Assembly (NCBI GenBank): GCA_002762705.1
Contig: PCVE01000004.1
Location: forward strand, 7,569 to 20,833
DNA from: Candidatus Woesearchaeota archaeon CG11_big_fil_rev_8_21_14_0_20_43_8
GTDB lineage: Archaea > Nanobdellota > Nanobdellia > Woesearchaeales > CG08-08-20-14
DNA length: 13,265 nucleotides
Direction: 5' to 3'
The notes beneath the pieces are model-generated. The model ran no database searches, had not been told where the DNA came from, and was given only the letters and a program-made list of their open reading frames with translations. The translations under genes were made by a program, and so were the position numbers. Shown in pieces: positions 7,648 through 13,265 of the stretch; positions within the stretch are counted from its first letter, which is position 1; every line of letters begins with the position of its first letter.

Positions 7648-8457
7648 ATGACAAATTCAAAGATCAATATCAATCAGAATGTGGCCATCCTTTGCGATGG
7701 GAACAACATAGAGAGAAGCCTGCATCAGAAGACAGGCACAACGAACGCGATGCTCAATTTCGATCTTGTGATCCCAAAGCTCCTTAACGGCCGCGGACTT
7801 AACCGGCTCATCTATTTCAAGGAAGGCAGGAACATATCAAACAAGCTTGCTGAGCGTCTGCATGAGAACTATTACGGTTCTGTCGTAGCATGCCATAAAT
7901 CAGCGGATATTCCATTGACAATCAAGGCTACCCAGCTTTCTAGCAAAGTTGATACAATCATAATCATGTCTGGTGATTCAGATTATGTGGAGCTTGTGAC
8001 ACACCTTAAATCAGAAGGAGTCAGAGTCGAGATTGCGGCAGTACGGCAGAATGCCGCACGGATACTATTAGAGGCTGCAGATTATTATCATGAGATAAAA
8101 GAAGGAGATTTCTTCGTCTATAACAAAGGAAGGCCAAATTTCCATTCCAGACATAGCCGAAATCCTCAACAACAGATGACAGACAAAGCACCTGTATCTG
8201 CTGCTGCCCCTTTGGTACAGGATCCTGTTCCGGCCAAAGCATCCCAAGTCCTGCAAAAAGAGCTCAAGCCACAGGTAAAGGCACAAGTGAAAAATGAACC
8301 TGAAAAACCAGATGTGAAAAAAGAACCGGCAAAAACACCTGTGAAAAAGGAGCCTGAGAAAACTGCTGAGACAAAAAAAGAGCCTGCGAAGAAATCTGTC
8401 AAAGAGAAGGAGAAGAAGACAAAAAAATCGCTTCTTTCAAGGATACTCAAGAACTGA
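7648..8457 (+). CDS. NYN (LabA/DUF88-like) domain protein, putative RNase, with Lys/Pro/Glu tail
   Basis: This is a 269-residue protein. Residues 10-160 match the NYN domain, a PIN-like nuclease fold: VAILCDGNN (Asp17), the SADIPL segment (Asp87, matching the family's KGxD), IIIMSGDSDYVELV (Asp110 and Asp112), and a Gly-Val-Arg-Val-Glu strand. These acidic residues bind the metal in active NYN/PIN RNases. The position after Asp87 that is usually a further Asp (KGxDVxLxxD) is Lys93 here, so activity may be altered. Residues 175-269 are a low-complexity basic tail made partly of 9-residue repeats (VKKEPxK) that could bind RNA or membranes. ATG 7648 matches the TATA box. The stop directly abuts the stop of the opposing cupredoxin gene. 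RNase activity is inferred from family; the target is unknown. Confidence 0.82.
   Translation: MTNSKININQNVAILCDGNNIERSLHQKTGTTNAMLNFDLVIPKLLNGRGLNRLIYFKEGRNISNKLAERLHENYYGSVVACHKSADIPLTIKATQLSSKVDTIIIMSGDSDYVELVTHLKSEGVRVEIAAVRQNAARILLEAADYYHEIKEGDFFVYNKGRPNFHSRHSRNPQQQMTDKAPVSAAAPLVQDPVPAKASQVLQKELKPQVKAQVKNEPEKPDVKKEPAKTPVKKEPEKTAETKKEPAKKSVKEKEKKTKKSLLSRILKN
8287..8397 (+). repeat. 27-bp imperfect tandem repeat (four units) in the NYN gene
   Basis: Units start at 8287, 8314, 8341 and 8371 (the last after one inserted codon) and encode VKNEPEKPD, VKKEPAKTP, VKKEPEKTA and TKKEPAKKS. The period is a whole number of codons, so copy-number changes would keep the reading frame. Confidence 0.75.
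8421..8427 (-). terminator. T7 tract for the cupredoxin transcript (inside the NYN gene)
   Basis: An A7 run on the plus strand (lysine codons of the NYN tail) is T7 on the minus strand, 31-37 bases beyond the cupredoxin stop. Archaeal RNA polymerase terminates at oligo-T, so this is a plausible terminator; no hairpin was required or seen. Confidence 0.3.
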
Positions 8458-8931
8458 TCAGGTGACAATCAGTTTTCCGAACATCCCGTTGGCTCTATGA
8501 CTTCCGACGCTGCAATAATATTCGAACGTTCCTTTTTTATCGGCAGTGAATTCTACTGTTGTCGAACCGCCAGTGTTCACTCTTTCTGTCGCAACATTGA
8601 ATTCATCGATCACAAAGTCATGGAATCCACCGATGCTTGAGAACTCGATCATGACCAGATCTCCCTCTTTCACTGTCAATGTCGGAGATTCGATGCCATC
8701 CATCATGAACTTGAAGTTCTCGCCTGTCAACGCGAAAGTCACTTTATTCTGATCAGTCATGACTTCCGAAGTCTCTGTTGTCATCATTGATCCATTATCC
8801 GGCGAAGCAATCATTGAATTATCTGGATTTGTAGTTGTAATTGTGTCTTTTCCTGTATTGTCGTCAGTTCCGGTGGTATCGCATCCGGCGAATATCAGTA
8901 CAGCAAATAATATAATTATCACCGATTTCAT
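8458..8931 (-). CDS. Cupredoxin-domain lipoprotein (type 1 copper)
   Basis: This 157-residue protein has a short hydrophobic signal (MKSVIIILFAVLIFAGC) ending in a lipobox, FAGC, with Cys17 as the lipid-modified residue. Residues 18-62 are a Thr/Asp/Asn-rich linker. Residues 63-157 form a plastocyanin-like domain with all four type 1 copper ligands visible: His104 (GGFHDF), then Cys140, His145 and Met150 in YYCSVGSHRANGM (C-x4-H-x4-M). It should be a membrane-tethered electron carrier or copper binder on the outer cell face; the partner is unknown. The start is ATG 8931, not the upstream GTG at 8940, because the GTG is part of the Shine-Dalgarno sequence AAGGTGATC. The gene converges on the NYN gene with no bases between the stops and has its own AT-rich promoter. 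Confidence 0.9.
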   Translation of the reverse strand: MKSVIIILFAVLIFAGCDTTGTDDNTGKDTITTTNPDNSMIASPDNGSMMTTETSEVMTDQNKVTFALTGENFKFMMDGIESPTLTVKEGDLVMIEFSSIGGFHDFVIDEFNVATERVNTGGSTTVEFTADKKGTFEYYCSVGSHRANGMFGKLIVT

Positions 8932-8934
8932 ATA

Positions 8935-8943
8935 GATCACCTT
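8935..8943 (-). promoter_or_regulatory. Strong Shine-Dalgarno site deciding the cupredoxin start
   Basis: AAGGTGATC on the minus strand matches the expected anti-Shine-Dalgarno sequence over eight bases and lies 3 bases before ATG 8931 (4 from the GGTGAT core). It overlaps the in-frame GTG at 8940, so that codon is not the start. Confidence 0.7.
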
Positions 8944-8968
8944 CTGAAGTTTCGATTATAATTTCTAG

Positions 8969-8983
8969 GTTTAAATATTAAAC
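8969..8983 (-). promoter_or_regulatory. AT-rich promoter element of the cupredoxin gene
   Basis: On the minus strand the block reads GTTTAATATTTAAAC, a dyad with 6-base arms (GTTTAA / TTAAAC) around ATA. It is centred 45 bases before ATG 8931, giving a predicted leader of about 18 bases that holds the Shine-Dalgarno site. The dyad could also be an operator. Confidence 0.4.
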
Positions 8984-9066
8984 TTTTTGATTTTGGCTCA
9001 TCGGTGAAATCTCAAATTCACTTATAGAATAAAATCCAGTTCTGTAGGACATATCAACTCCTAATG

Positions 9067-9075
9067 TTTATATAT
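9067..9075 (+). promoter_or_regulatory. TATA box of the UPF0316-like gene
   Basis: TTTATATAT is centred at 9071. Transcription is expected near 9096-9100, which places the TTG at 9086 upstream of the mRNA and favours ATG 9107 as the start. Confidence 0.55.
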
Positions 9076-9106
9076 GTGACATTGCTTGAGTAAATGTAGG
9101 TCGAAA

Positions 9107-9700
9107 ATGAACATAACTGTATTCCTCGCATCTGACATATTTGTGTGGGTAGTCCTTCCTCTATTGATCTTCTTTGCGCGTATACTTGATGTCAGCATCG
9201 GCACAATAAGGATAATCTTCGTGAATCGGGGCTATAAATATATCGCACCGCTTCTTGGTTTCTTTGAAATCATCATATGGCTTTTTGCAGCAAGGCAGAT
9301 CATGGTCAATATGCCTAACTTTGTCTGCTTCTTCGCATACGCGTTCGGTTTCTCAGCAGGGACATTTGTCGGCATAATAATCGAGGAACGAATGTCTATC
9401 GGGAAAGTCATAGTTTGGATAATCACAAAGAAAGACGCAAGCGAGCTTGTGGAATATTTCAACAATTCGCAGTTCCACATGACAAGCAGTAGGGCCTGTA
9501 ATGTTGAAGGCGATGTCAATATACTTTATCTCATCGCACAACGAAATGAGATCGGGAAGATAATACATTCTGTGAAAGAATATGATCCTGGCGCGTTCTA
9601 TTCCGTCGAAGATGTTAGGTACGCAAAAGAAGATATCAATATAATCTCGCATAAGAAACGATTGCTCCATTTCCTGAGGTCTCTAAGAAAAGGCAAATGA
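9107..9700 (+). CDS. UPF0316 / DUF2179 family membrane protein
   Basis: The protein has 197 residues from ATG 9107; the longer in-frame TTG at 9086 lies before the predicted transcription start. The N-terminal half has three hydrophobic segments (about 8-28, 46-62 and 70-92) and the family's conserved stretches ARILDVSIGTIRIIFVNRG (24-42), GFFEIIIWLFAARQ and GFSAGTFVGIIIEERMSIG. The C-terminal half (about 105-185) is a soluble alpha/beta region matching the DUF2179-type domain seen in YebE/YitT-like proteins, ending in a basic tail. The family is widespread in Firmicutes and some archaea, and no activity has been established as far as I know; a signal-sensing cytosolic domain on a membrane anchor is a reasonable inference. 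Its stop lies 2 bases from the stop of the opposing C45 hydrolase. Confidence 0.8.
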   Translation: MNITVFLASDIFVWVVLPLLIFFARILDVSIGTIRIIFVNRGYKYIAPLLGFFEIIIWLFAARQIMVNMPNFVCFFAYAFGFSAGTFVGIIIEERMSIGKVIVWIITKKDASELVEYFNNSQFHMTSSRACNVEGDVNILYLIAQRNEIGKIIHSVKEYDPGAFYSVEDVRYAKEDINIISHKKRLLHFLRSLRKGK

Positions 9701-9702
9701 GA

Positions 9703-10743
9703 CTAAAGCTTGTATGTGTTGTATTCTGATTTGCATGGATTGCCAATAGCGATAGACATAGTCATTTCTCTGAGATTCACAAGTGTCGATGCGATTGTCT
9801 GTGTAGCATCATAATTATTATCTTTTGCATGGACACATATGGGAAATTCTTGATCATGGTGCGATTTCAGGATCTGGTATGCCAGTTCCTCTGAAAGATT
9901 TCCAGAATTTAGAAGTCGATTCAGTGTCGCGAGCCGTCTGTCTGAGCTGACTAGCTCACGGGTCTCCAGATGCGCCATCGATTCATGGATCGGTGAATTG
10001 GTATGCCCATAATATTTTTCGCACCAGTGAGAGCTCTCTTTGTCAAGTGAGGTCTCGATGCTGACTATTTTACCCGTGAGATCTATCGCCATGGAATGAT
10101 TTGGTATTGCCCCATGGATCGATCTTGCGCGTCTCTCAAAATCAGGAAGATCCTTCGAATCGGCCTGGTTTCTCAATATGATCGATTTAGGGACGCCTTC
10201 TTTTGCGCCATAGAGTATCGAGTTGCCTGAGAACGCGATGCCATTTGAATTCAGGCAGACAGAAGTGCCGGCGACTGATCCTATATAATTCAATGCAAGG
10301 AATGATGGGCCTTTATCTGGGTTCCCTTTTACTATGAACAGCTTGCTTTCATATCCTGGTGCCCAGTCTTCATCATGTCCAAGGAACATGCCATCATCGC
10401 ATTTGAACGCGAATGTCGTGCATTTTGAAGGTTCCTTTTTTTGCAATCCTTTACAGTAGCTGATCAGGCTCTCTTCAGAGTTGATCATGAATATGTCATT
10501 TATAGACAGGCCCGATCCATCTGCCATGCCTTTCAATTCATCTAGATACTGTGGGAAATAAGTCTCTACTTTAGCATATAATGCGCTTATGGATTTATGT
10601 AGATTCTCTTTTGATAATTTCGTCGCATATAAATCATGTACATATATGAGATGGTCATGGAGTCTTTTTGACATCGCATCACCTATCATCCGTCCCATGT
10701 TGTAATTAGTGCCAGATACCTCTAAATATTGAAATTTATTCAT
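9703..10743 (-). CDS. C45-family Ntn hydrolase (acyl-CoA:6-APA acyltransferase-like)
   Basis: This is a 346-residue protein of the penicillin acyltransferase (IAT) / C45 peptidase family. The N-terminal region holds GTNYNMGRMIG, as in other members. KCTTFAF puts Cys108 at the nucleophile position, followed by DGMFLGHDEDWAPGYE (117-132), the family's G-x-N/D-x-D-W region. SVCLNSNGIAFSGNS (161-175) and DLTGKIVSIETS are also typical. In fungal IAT the precursor cuts itself before the Cys (Gly-Cys) to expose an N-terminal nucleophile; here the preceding residue is Lys107. Archaeal and bacterial members act on amide or acyl substrates that are mostly unknown; antibiotic synthesis should not be assumed. 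No signal peptide is present, so it is probably cytoplasmic. A GAGGG site lies 7 bases before ATG 10743. It is divergent from the EamA gene. Confidence 0.85.
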   Translation of the reverse strand: MNKFQYLEVSGTNYNMGRMIGDAMSKRLHDHLIYVHDLYATKLSKENLHKSISALYAKVETYFPQYLDELKGMADGSGLSINDIFMINSEESLISYCKGLQKKEPSKCTTFAFKCDDGMFLGHDEDWAPGYESKLFIVKGNPDKGPSFLALNYIGSVAGTSVCLNSNGIAFSGNSILYGAKEGVPKSIILRNQADSKDLPDFERRARSIHGAIPNHSMAIDLTGKIVSIETSLDKESSHWCEKYYGHTNSPIHESMAHLETRELVSSDRRLATLNRLLNSGNLSEELAYQILKSHHDQEFPICVHAKDNNYDATQTIASTLVNLREMTMSIAIGNPCKSEYNTYKL

Positions 10744-10778
10744 AAGGATTCCCTCTGTGATATATTATAATGTCTGTA

Positions 10779-10786
10779 TTTATAAA
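10779..10786 (-). promoter_or_regulatory. TATA box of the C45 hydrolase gene
   Basis: TTTATAAA (self-complementary) is centred about 40 bases before ATG 10743, giving a predicted leader of about 13 bases that just contains the GAGGG site. A second AT-rich block at 10761-10770 would give a leaderless mRNA instead. Confidence 0.4.
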
Positions 10787-10831
10787 GTTTTCATGTCCCT
10801 GTAATGACTCCTCCTTAGATGTAGCGATAGC

Positions 10832-10839
10832 TTAATTAA
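10832..10839 (+). promoter_or_regulatory. TATA-like box of the EamA transporter gene
   Basis: TTAATTAA is centred 27.5 bases before ATG 10863, so the transcript should begin at or next to the start codon. A GAGGA immediately before the ATG is too close to act as a normal Shine-Dalgarno site. Confidence 0.45.
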
Positions 10840-10862
10840 TCCAGACAACAATCCAGAGGATC

Positions 10863-11717
10863 ATGGATGCTTGGCTTCTATGCAGCGTGCTTGGGTTCTT
10901 CAGCTATTCGATTAGTGGCGCGATAGATAAGCATATGATGAACTCGCATTTTGATATCGCAAGGACGAATGCCGCAAAGATGCTTTTTGATGGACTTATC
11001 ATGCTTATGATCGGGTTGCTGTTCTTTGAGCTTGTCTTTGATATGAGGCTTCTGTTTTGGGCTGTGATCATCGCCTGTAGCTATGCTGCCTGTGGTCTTC
11101 TTTATTTCAAGTCTCTTAAGCATAATGATGCAGGATCAGCTATACCTTATATACAAGCTTTTGGCATGCTATTCATCTTCATTCTTGCAATAGGCCTTCT
11201 TGGCGAGCGGCCTTCATTGATCAATAGCATCGGCGCCATATTGCTTGTCATCGGAAGCCTTCTAGTCATATTGAAAGAGGATTCTAGATTCACATTTGGA
11301 AAAGGTGTCTTATTGCTATGCTTGGCTGCTGCTTTTGAAGCGATATACTACTTGCTTGTCAAAAGGACTCTTGTTGGGGTGCATCCAATCAATCTTCTTG
11401 TCCCTACGTATTTCTTCACTGCTTTGATCCTTGCGTCGGTCATATTTTTCACAAGGGCAAAGAGGCTTAAAGGTGCTTTTCGATTTAGCGGACGTGCGGG
11501 ATATGTCCTATTGGCCGCTGTCTTCGGTTCTGTAGGAACCCTCCTGATCTATTACGCTTTATCTCTTGGAGATGCATCGCGTGTCTATCCGCTCGCAGGC
11601 GTCCAGTCTCTGATGATATTCTTTATGGGTGGCTTGTTTCTCAAGGAGAAGTTCAAGATAAAGAGGTTGCTTGGGGCGTTCGTGATCTTTGCCGGCGTGA
11701 TTCTTATCTCGATTTGA
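10863..11717 (+). CDS. EamA-family transporter (drug/metabolite superfamily)
   Basis: This 284-residue, almost wholly hydrophobic protein has about ten transmembrane helices arranged as two EamA repeats of five. The first repeat ends in GERPSLINSIGAILLVIGSLLVI (113-135) and the second in LKEKFKIKRLLGAFVIFAGVILISI (260-284). These are the matching 'GE/KE...GxxLIxxGVxLI' ends that define the superfamily. Length is typical (280-300). Members export or import small metabolites, sugars or amino acids; the substrate cannot be read from sequence. The second helix region carries AIDKHMMN, as in some GRP-type sugar/cation members. It has its own TATA box and is the only gene of its transcript, since the next gene again has a promoter directly after its stop. 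Confidence 0.87.
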   Translation: MDAWLLCSVLGFFSYSISGAIDKHMMNSHFDIARTNAAKMLFDGLIMLMIGLLFFELVFDMRLLFWAVIIACSYAACGLLYFKSLKHNDAGSAIPYIQAFGMLFIFILAIGLLGERPSLINSIGAILLVIGSLLVILKEDSRFTFGKGVLLLCLAAAFEAIYYLLVKRTLVGVHPINLLVPTYFFTALILASVIFFTRAKRLKGAFRFSGRAGYVLLAAVFGSVGTLLIYYALSLGDASRVYPLAGVQSLMIFFMGGLFLKEKFKIKRLLGAFVIFAGVILISI

Positions 11718-11722
11718 CAAGA

Positions 11723-11730
11723 AATATATA
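11723..11730 (+). promoter_or_regulatory. TATA box of the 11754 gene
   Basis: AATATATA starts 6 bases after the EamA stop and is centred 27.5 bases before ATG 11754, predicting a leaderless mRNA. Confidence 0.5.
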
Positions 11731-11753
11731 GTCATCATTCTAATATAGTTGAC

Positions 11754-12380
11754 ATGGACATGCCTTATGATGAGAATGTTGTGAAAGGAGAGACTTTTGC
11801 TGAGATTCGGCTTCGCATGAAAGATATCAAGCAATTGTTCAACTCGTTTGATCCTTCTCCTTTCTTAGACAAGGATCTTGATGACGATGCAGTCGAATAT
11901 ATAGTCGAATCAGCCAAAGAATTGCCAAAGCAGAAGAGGCTTAGGCTCTCTATGTATCTTCCTGAAGAGCAGAAAAAATCAGTACAGGAAAATGATATCC
12001 GCGTGGCTATCAAGGGTTATTTCAAGTATACTGCGCATATGTATCAGAAGTCGATATCAAAACAGTTCAAGGAAGGATATATCGATCTTGGGCTTGGGCT
12101 TCTCGTTCTTGTCTCATGTCTGCTTATCCGTGAAGTGTTCCTTTTCCGGTTCTCAGGATTGCCAATAGAATTCTTAGCAGAAGGATTCCTTATCGGCGGC
12201 TGGGTCGCGATGTGGAAACCTATCAGTACAATCATATACGATTGGCGCCCTTTGAGACGCCAGAAACAGCTCTATCAAAAACTTTCGACGATGCTTGTCA
12301 GATTTGTATATGAAGGTGAAAAAAAGACTATCCTTCCTTTAGTGGGAAAGACAGCTATACCTTCTACGCAGAATGCGTAA
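11754..12380 (+). CDS. Conserved membrane protein of unknown function
   Basis: This 208-residue protein starts at the ATG placed by the TATA box; a second in-frame ATG lies two codons later. A soluble acidic/basic N-terminal part (1-105) contains FDPSPFLDKDLDDDAVEYI (32-50) and RLRLSMYLPEE (62-72). Two transmembrane helices follow (about 109-131 and 136-157), then the motif WKPISTIIYDWRPLRRQKQLY (154-174) and a short basic tail. I recognise this layout (PSPF-x-x-(K/R)DLD...EYI near the N-terminus and a YDWxPxRR box after a TM pair) from uncharacterised bacterial membrane proteins, but I know no function for them. The N-terminal part is probably cytoplasmic and strand-rich. The stop is 1 base from the stop of the opposing small gene. 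Confidence 0.75.
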   Translation: MDMPYDENVVKGETFAEIRLRMKDIKQLFNSFDPSPFLDKDLDDDAVEYIVESAKELPKQKRLRLSMYLPEEQKKSVQENDIRVAIKGYFKYTAHMYQKSISKQFKEGYIDLGLGLLVLVSCLLIREVFLFRFSGLPIEFLAEGFLIGGWVAMWKPISTIIYDWRPLRRQKQLYQKLSTMLVRFVYEGEKKTILPLVGKTAIPSTQNA

Positions 12381-12381
12381 T

Positions 12382-12648
12382 CTATTTTTTGTGCCTGAAA
12401 TATTTGATCAACTTATTGACCCCATAGGTCAAACCGCCTGTCATCAAAAGCATGCTGCTTGACGCGACTGTCCCAATAGCGACCAATGGTATCGCGATCT
12501 TTGCTTCAAGAGAAGTCTCTTCGTGCATGACTTTCGCCACACCCTTTATCTTGTTACCAAGGCCTTCTTCTTCCACAAACGTCCTTGCCGCGTGCTTGTA
12601 CATGTCTGCTATCTTCTTCGCTCCATGTGTCATATAATCATCTGTCAT
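12382..12648 (-). CDS. Small single-pass membrane protein, unknown
   Basis: This 88-residue protein has an amphipathic, charged N-terminal half (MTDDYMTHGAKKIADMYKHA, then EEEGLGNKIKGVAKVMHEE), one hydrophobic helix at about 50-72 (IAIPLVAIGTVASSSMLLM), and a basic end (KYFRHKK). It has no recognised domain. It is judged real because the ATG has a GAGGGG Shine-Dalgarno site 6 bases upstream and a strong TATA box at the right distance, while the overlapping plus-strand frames have neither. The basic tail suggests the C-terminus is cytoplasmic. It faces the 208-residue membrane protein gene tail to tail and the helicase gene head to head. Confidence 0.65.
   Translation of the reverse strand: MTDDYMTHGAKKIADMYKHAARTFVEEEGLGNKIKGVAKVMHEETSLEAKIAIPLVAIGTVASSSMLLMTGGLTYGVNKLIKYFRHKK
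12385..12390 (+). terminator. T6 tract after the 11754 gene
   Basis: T6 begins 5 bases after the stop of the 208-residue protein gene. On the minus strand these bases are the two terminal lysine codons of the opposing 88-residue protein. This is a candidate oligo-T terminator. Confidence 0.35.
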
Positions 12649-12688
12649 GTCAATCCCCTCTTGTGTTATGTCTGTATTGTTCTCATGA

Positions 12689-12698
12689 TTATATATAA
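12689..12698 (-). promoter_or_regulatory. TATA box of the 88-residue protein gene
   Basis: TTATATATAA is centred about 45 bases before ATG 12648. It predicts a leader of about 19 bases that contains the GAGGGG site. Confidence 0.5.
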
Positions 12699-12738
12699 CC
12701 TTTGGGGAGCACTTTATCTTTTACAATGGATTTTGAGA

Positions 12739-12755
12739 CCATTTAAGGTAAATGG
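12739..12755. repeat. Perfect 7-bp inverted repeat upstream of the helicase gene
   Basis: CCATTTA (12739-12745) and TAAATGG (12749-12755) are separated by AGG. A third related half, CCATTA, lies at 12764-12769. The dyad ends 18 bases before the helicase TATA box and is 40 bases behind the divergent TATA box, the place expected for an operator or activator site. Function is inferred from position only. Confidence 0.35.
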
Positions 12756-12773
12756 GCACTTTGACCATTACCC

Positions 12774-12781
12774 TTTATATA
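12774..12781 (+). promoter_or_regulatory. TATA box of the helicase gene
   Basis: TTTATATA is centred 26.5 bases before ATG 12804, so the mRNA should begin at or next to the start codon (leaderless). No Shine-Dalgarno site is present, which agrees. Confidence 0.6.
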
Positions 12782-12803
12782 CTACCCCTCACTTCTGCGT
12801 CTG

Positions 12804-13265
12804 ATGAACGAAAATAACCTCACATTCAAAGAGCTCGCGTTGATCGATCCTTTACTCAGAGCTGTCGAAAAGGAAGGATATACAACTCCCACCCCTATTC
12901 AGGCAAAGAGCATACCATCGCTTCTTGAAGGAAAGGATCTTGTCGGTATCGCGCAGACCGGCACAGGCAAGACTGCAGCATTCGTGCTTCCTCTTCTTCA
13001 GAGGATGACAACATCAAAGAGATCTTCAAATCCTGGTTTTCCTCGCGCGCTTGTGCTCGCTCCGACAAGAGAGCTAGCGGCGCAGATCGGTGAGAGTTTC
13101 GCTTCATATGGAAGGTTCCTTCGGTTCCGCCACACAGTCATCTTCGGCGGTGTGAAACAGAATCCTCAGGTCCGGCAGATAAAAGCAGGAGTCGATATCC
13201 TTGTCGCGACACCAGGAAGATTACTTGACCTGATGAACCAAGGATTCATAAAACTTCGAGACATC
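12804..13265 (+). CDS. DEAD-box RNA helicase (RhlE-like), 5' part
   Basis: The first 154 residues of a superfamily 2 ATP-dependent RNA helicase are present; the frame is open to the right edge, so the gene continues outside. The family motifs appear in order: an upstream aromatic Phe8 with GYTTPTPIQ (25-33, Q motif), AQTGTGKT (50-57, motif I/Walker A), PTREL (87-91, Ia), GG (115-116) and TPGR (136-139, Ib). The DEAD box itself would follow just beyond the edge. The short N-terminus and the sequence around motif I resemble bacterial RhlE/CsdA-type helicases, which unwind structured RNA in ribosome assembly, mRNA decay or cold adaptation; such genes are common in archaea. ATG 12804 fits the TATA spacing. 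An inverted repeat lies just upstream of the promoter. Confidence 0.93.
   Translation, partial: MNENNLTFKELALIDPLLRAVEKEGYTTPTPIQAKSIPSLLEGKDLVGIAQTGTGKTAAFVLPLLQRMTTSKRSSNPGFPRALVLAPTRELAAQIGESFASYGRFLRFRHTVIFGGVKQNPQVRQIKAGVDILVATPGRLLDLMNQGFIKLRDI

Noticed and set aside
8166..8468. 100-codon minus-strand ORF opposite the NYN tail
   Set aside because: Its Phe/Ser/Gly-rich repeats are the antisense reading of the Lys/Pro/Glu tandem repeat; no start signals.
8932..8940. GTG start for the cupredoxin lipoprotein
   Set aside because: The GTG is part of the Shine-Dalgarno sequence AAGGTGATC that serves ATG 8931.
9086..9106. TTG start for the UPF0316-like protein
   Set aside because: It lies about 15 bases from the TATA box centre, upstream of the expected transcription start; ATG 9107 begins the conserved part.
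12452..12804. Plus-strand ORFs across the 88-residue protein gene
   Set aside because: No TATA box or Shine-Dalgarno site and unstructured Cys-rich translation, while the minus-strand gene has both signals.
1..13265. Search for tRNA, CRISPR array, insertion sequence or phage genes
   Set aside because: No cloverleaf with a CCA-adjacent T-loop, no regularly spaced repeats, no transposase or integrase motifs were seen.

Overview
The window looks like part of an archaeal chromosome, possibly from a small-genome DPANN lineage such as Woesearchaeota or Pacearchaeota; the lineage is an inference. The evidence is TATA-like boxes centred about 26-30 bases upstream of start codons (genes at 7648, 10863, 11754 and 12804). 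Such spacing implies leaderless or nearly leaderless mRNAs, and no clear bacterial -35/-10 promoters were seen. Other genes carry GGTGAT-type Shine-Dalgarno sites (3107 and 8931) or GAGGG-type sites (10743 and 12648). An exported protein full of N-glycosylation sequons fits the same picture. Genes are packed tightly on both strands. I see no tRNA, rRNA, CRISPR array or insertion sequence, and no gene-free stretch over 300 bases.

Left part (1-2880): the 3' end of a family 2 glycosyltransferase overlaps by 4 bases a large YfhO-like polytopic membrane protein with features of GT-C enzymes. This looks like an operon for lipid-linked sugar or surface glycan synthesis. Middle (2881-5460): an unusual 766-residue KamA-type radical SAM protein. 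Its first half has the CX3CX2C cluster and a candidate PLP lysine. Its second half is a collinear, degenerate copy of the same fold that has lost both. A possible leaderless 31-codon ORF sits in front of it and a stem-loop with a T-tract behind it.

Next come a secreted NosD-like beta-helix protein (5630-7579), a NYN-domain putative RNase with a 27-bp tandem repeat in its Lys/Pro/Glu tail (7648-8457), a type 1 copper lipoprotein on the minus strand (8458-8931), a UPF0316/DUF2179 membrane protein (9107-9700), and a C45-type Ntn hydrolase on the minus strand (9703-10743). These are followed by an EamA transporter (10863-11717), two membrane proteins of unknown function facing each other (11754-12380 and 12382-12648), and the 5' end of an RhlE-like DEAD-box helicase (12804 to the edge).

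Three convergent gene pairs have stop codons 0, 2 and 1 bases apart. In two of them, runs of lysine codons in one gene place T-tracts on the transcript of the opposing gene, a plausible economical terminator. Apart from the glycosylation pair, most genes appear to be separately transcribed housekeeping or envelope functions. The most unusual item is the double KamA-like protein.
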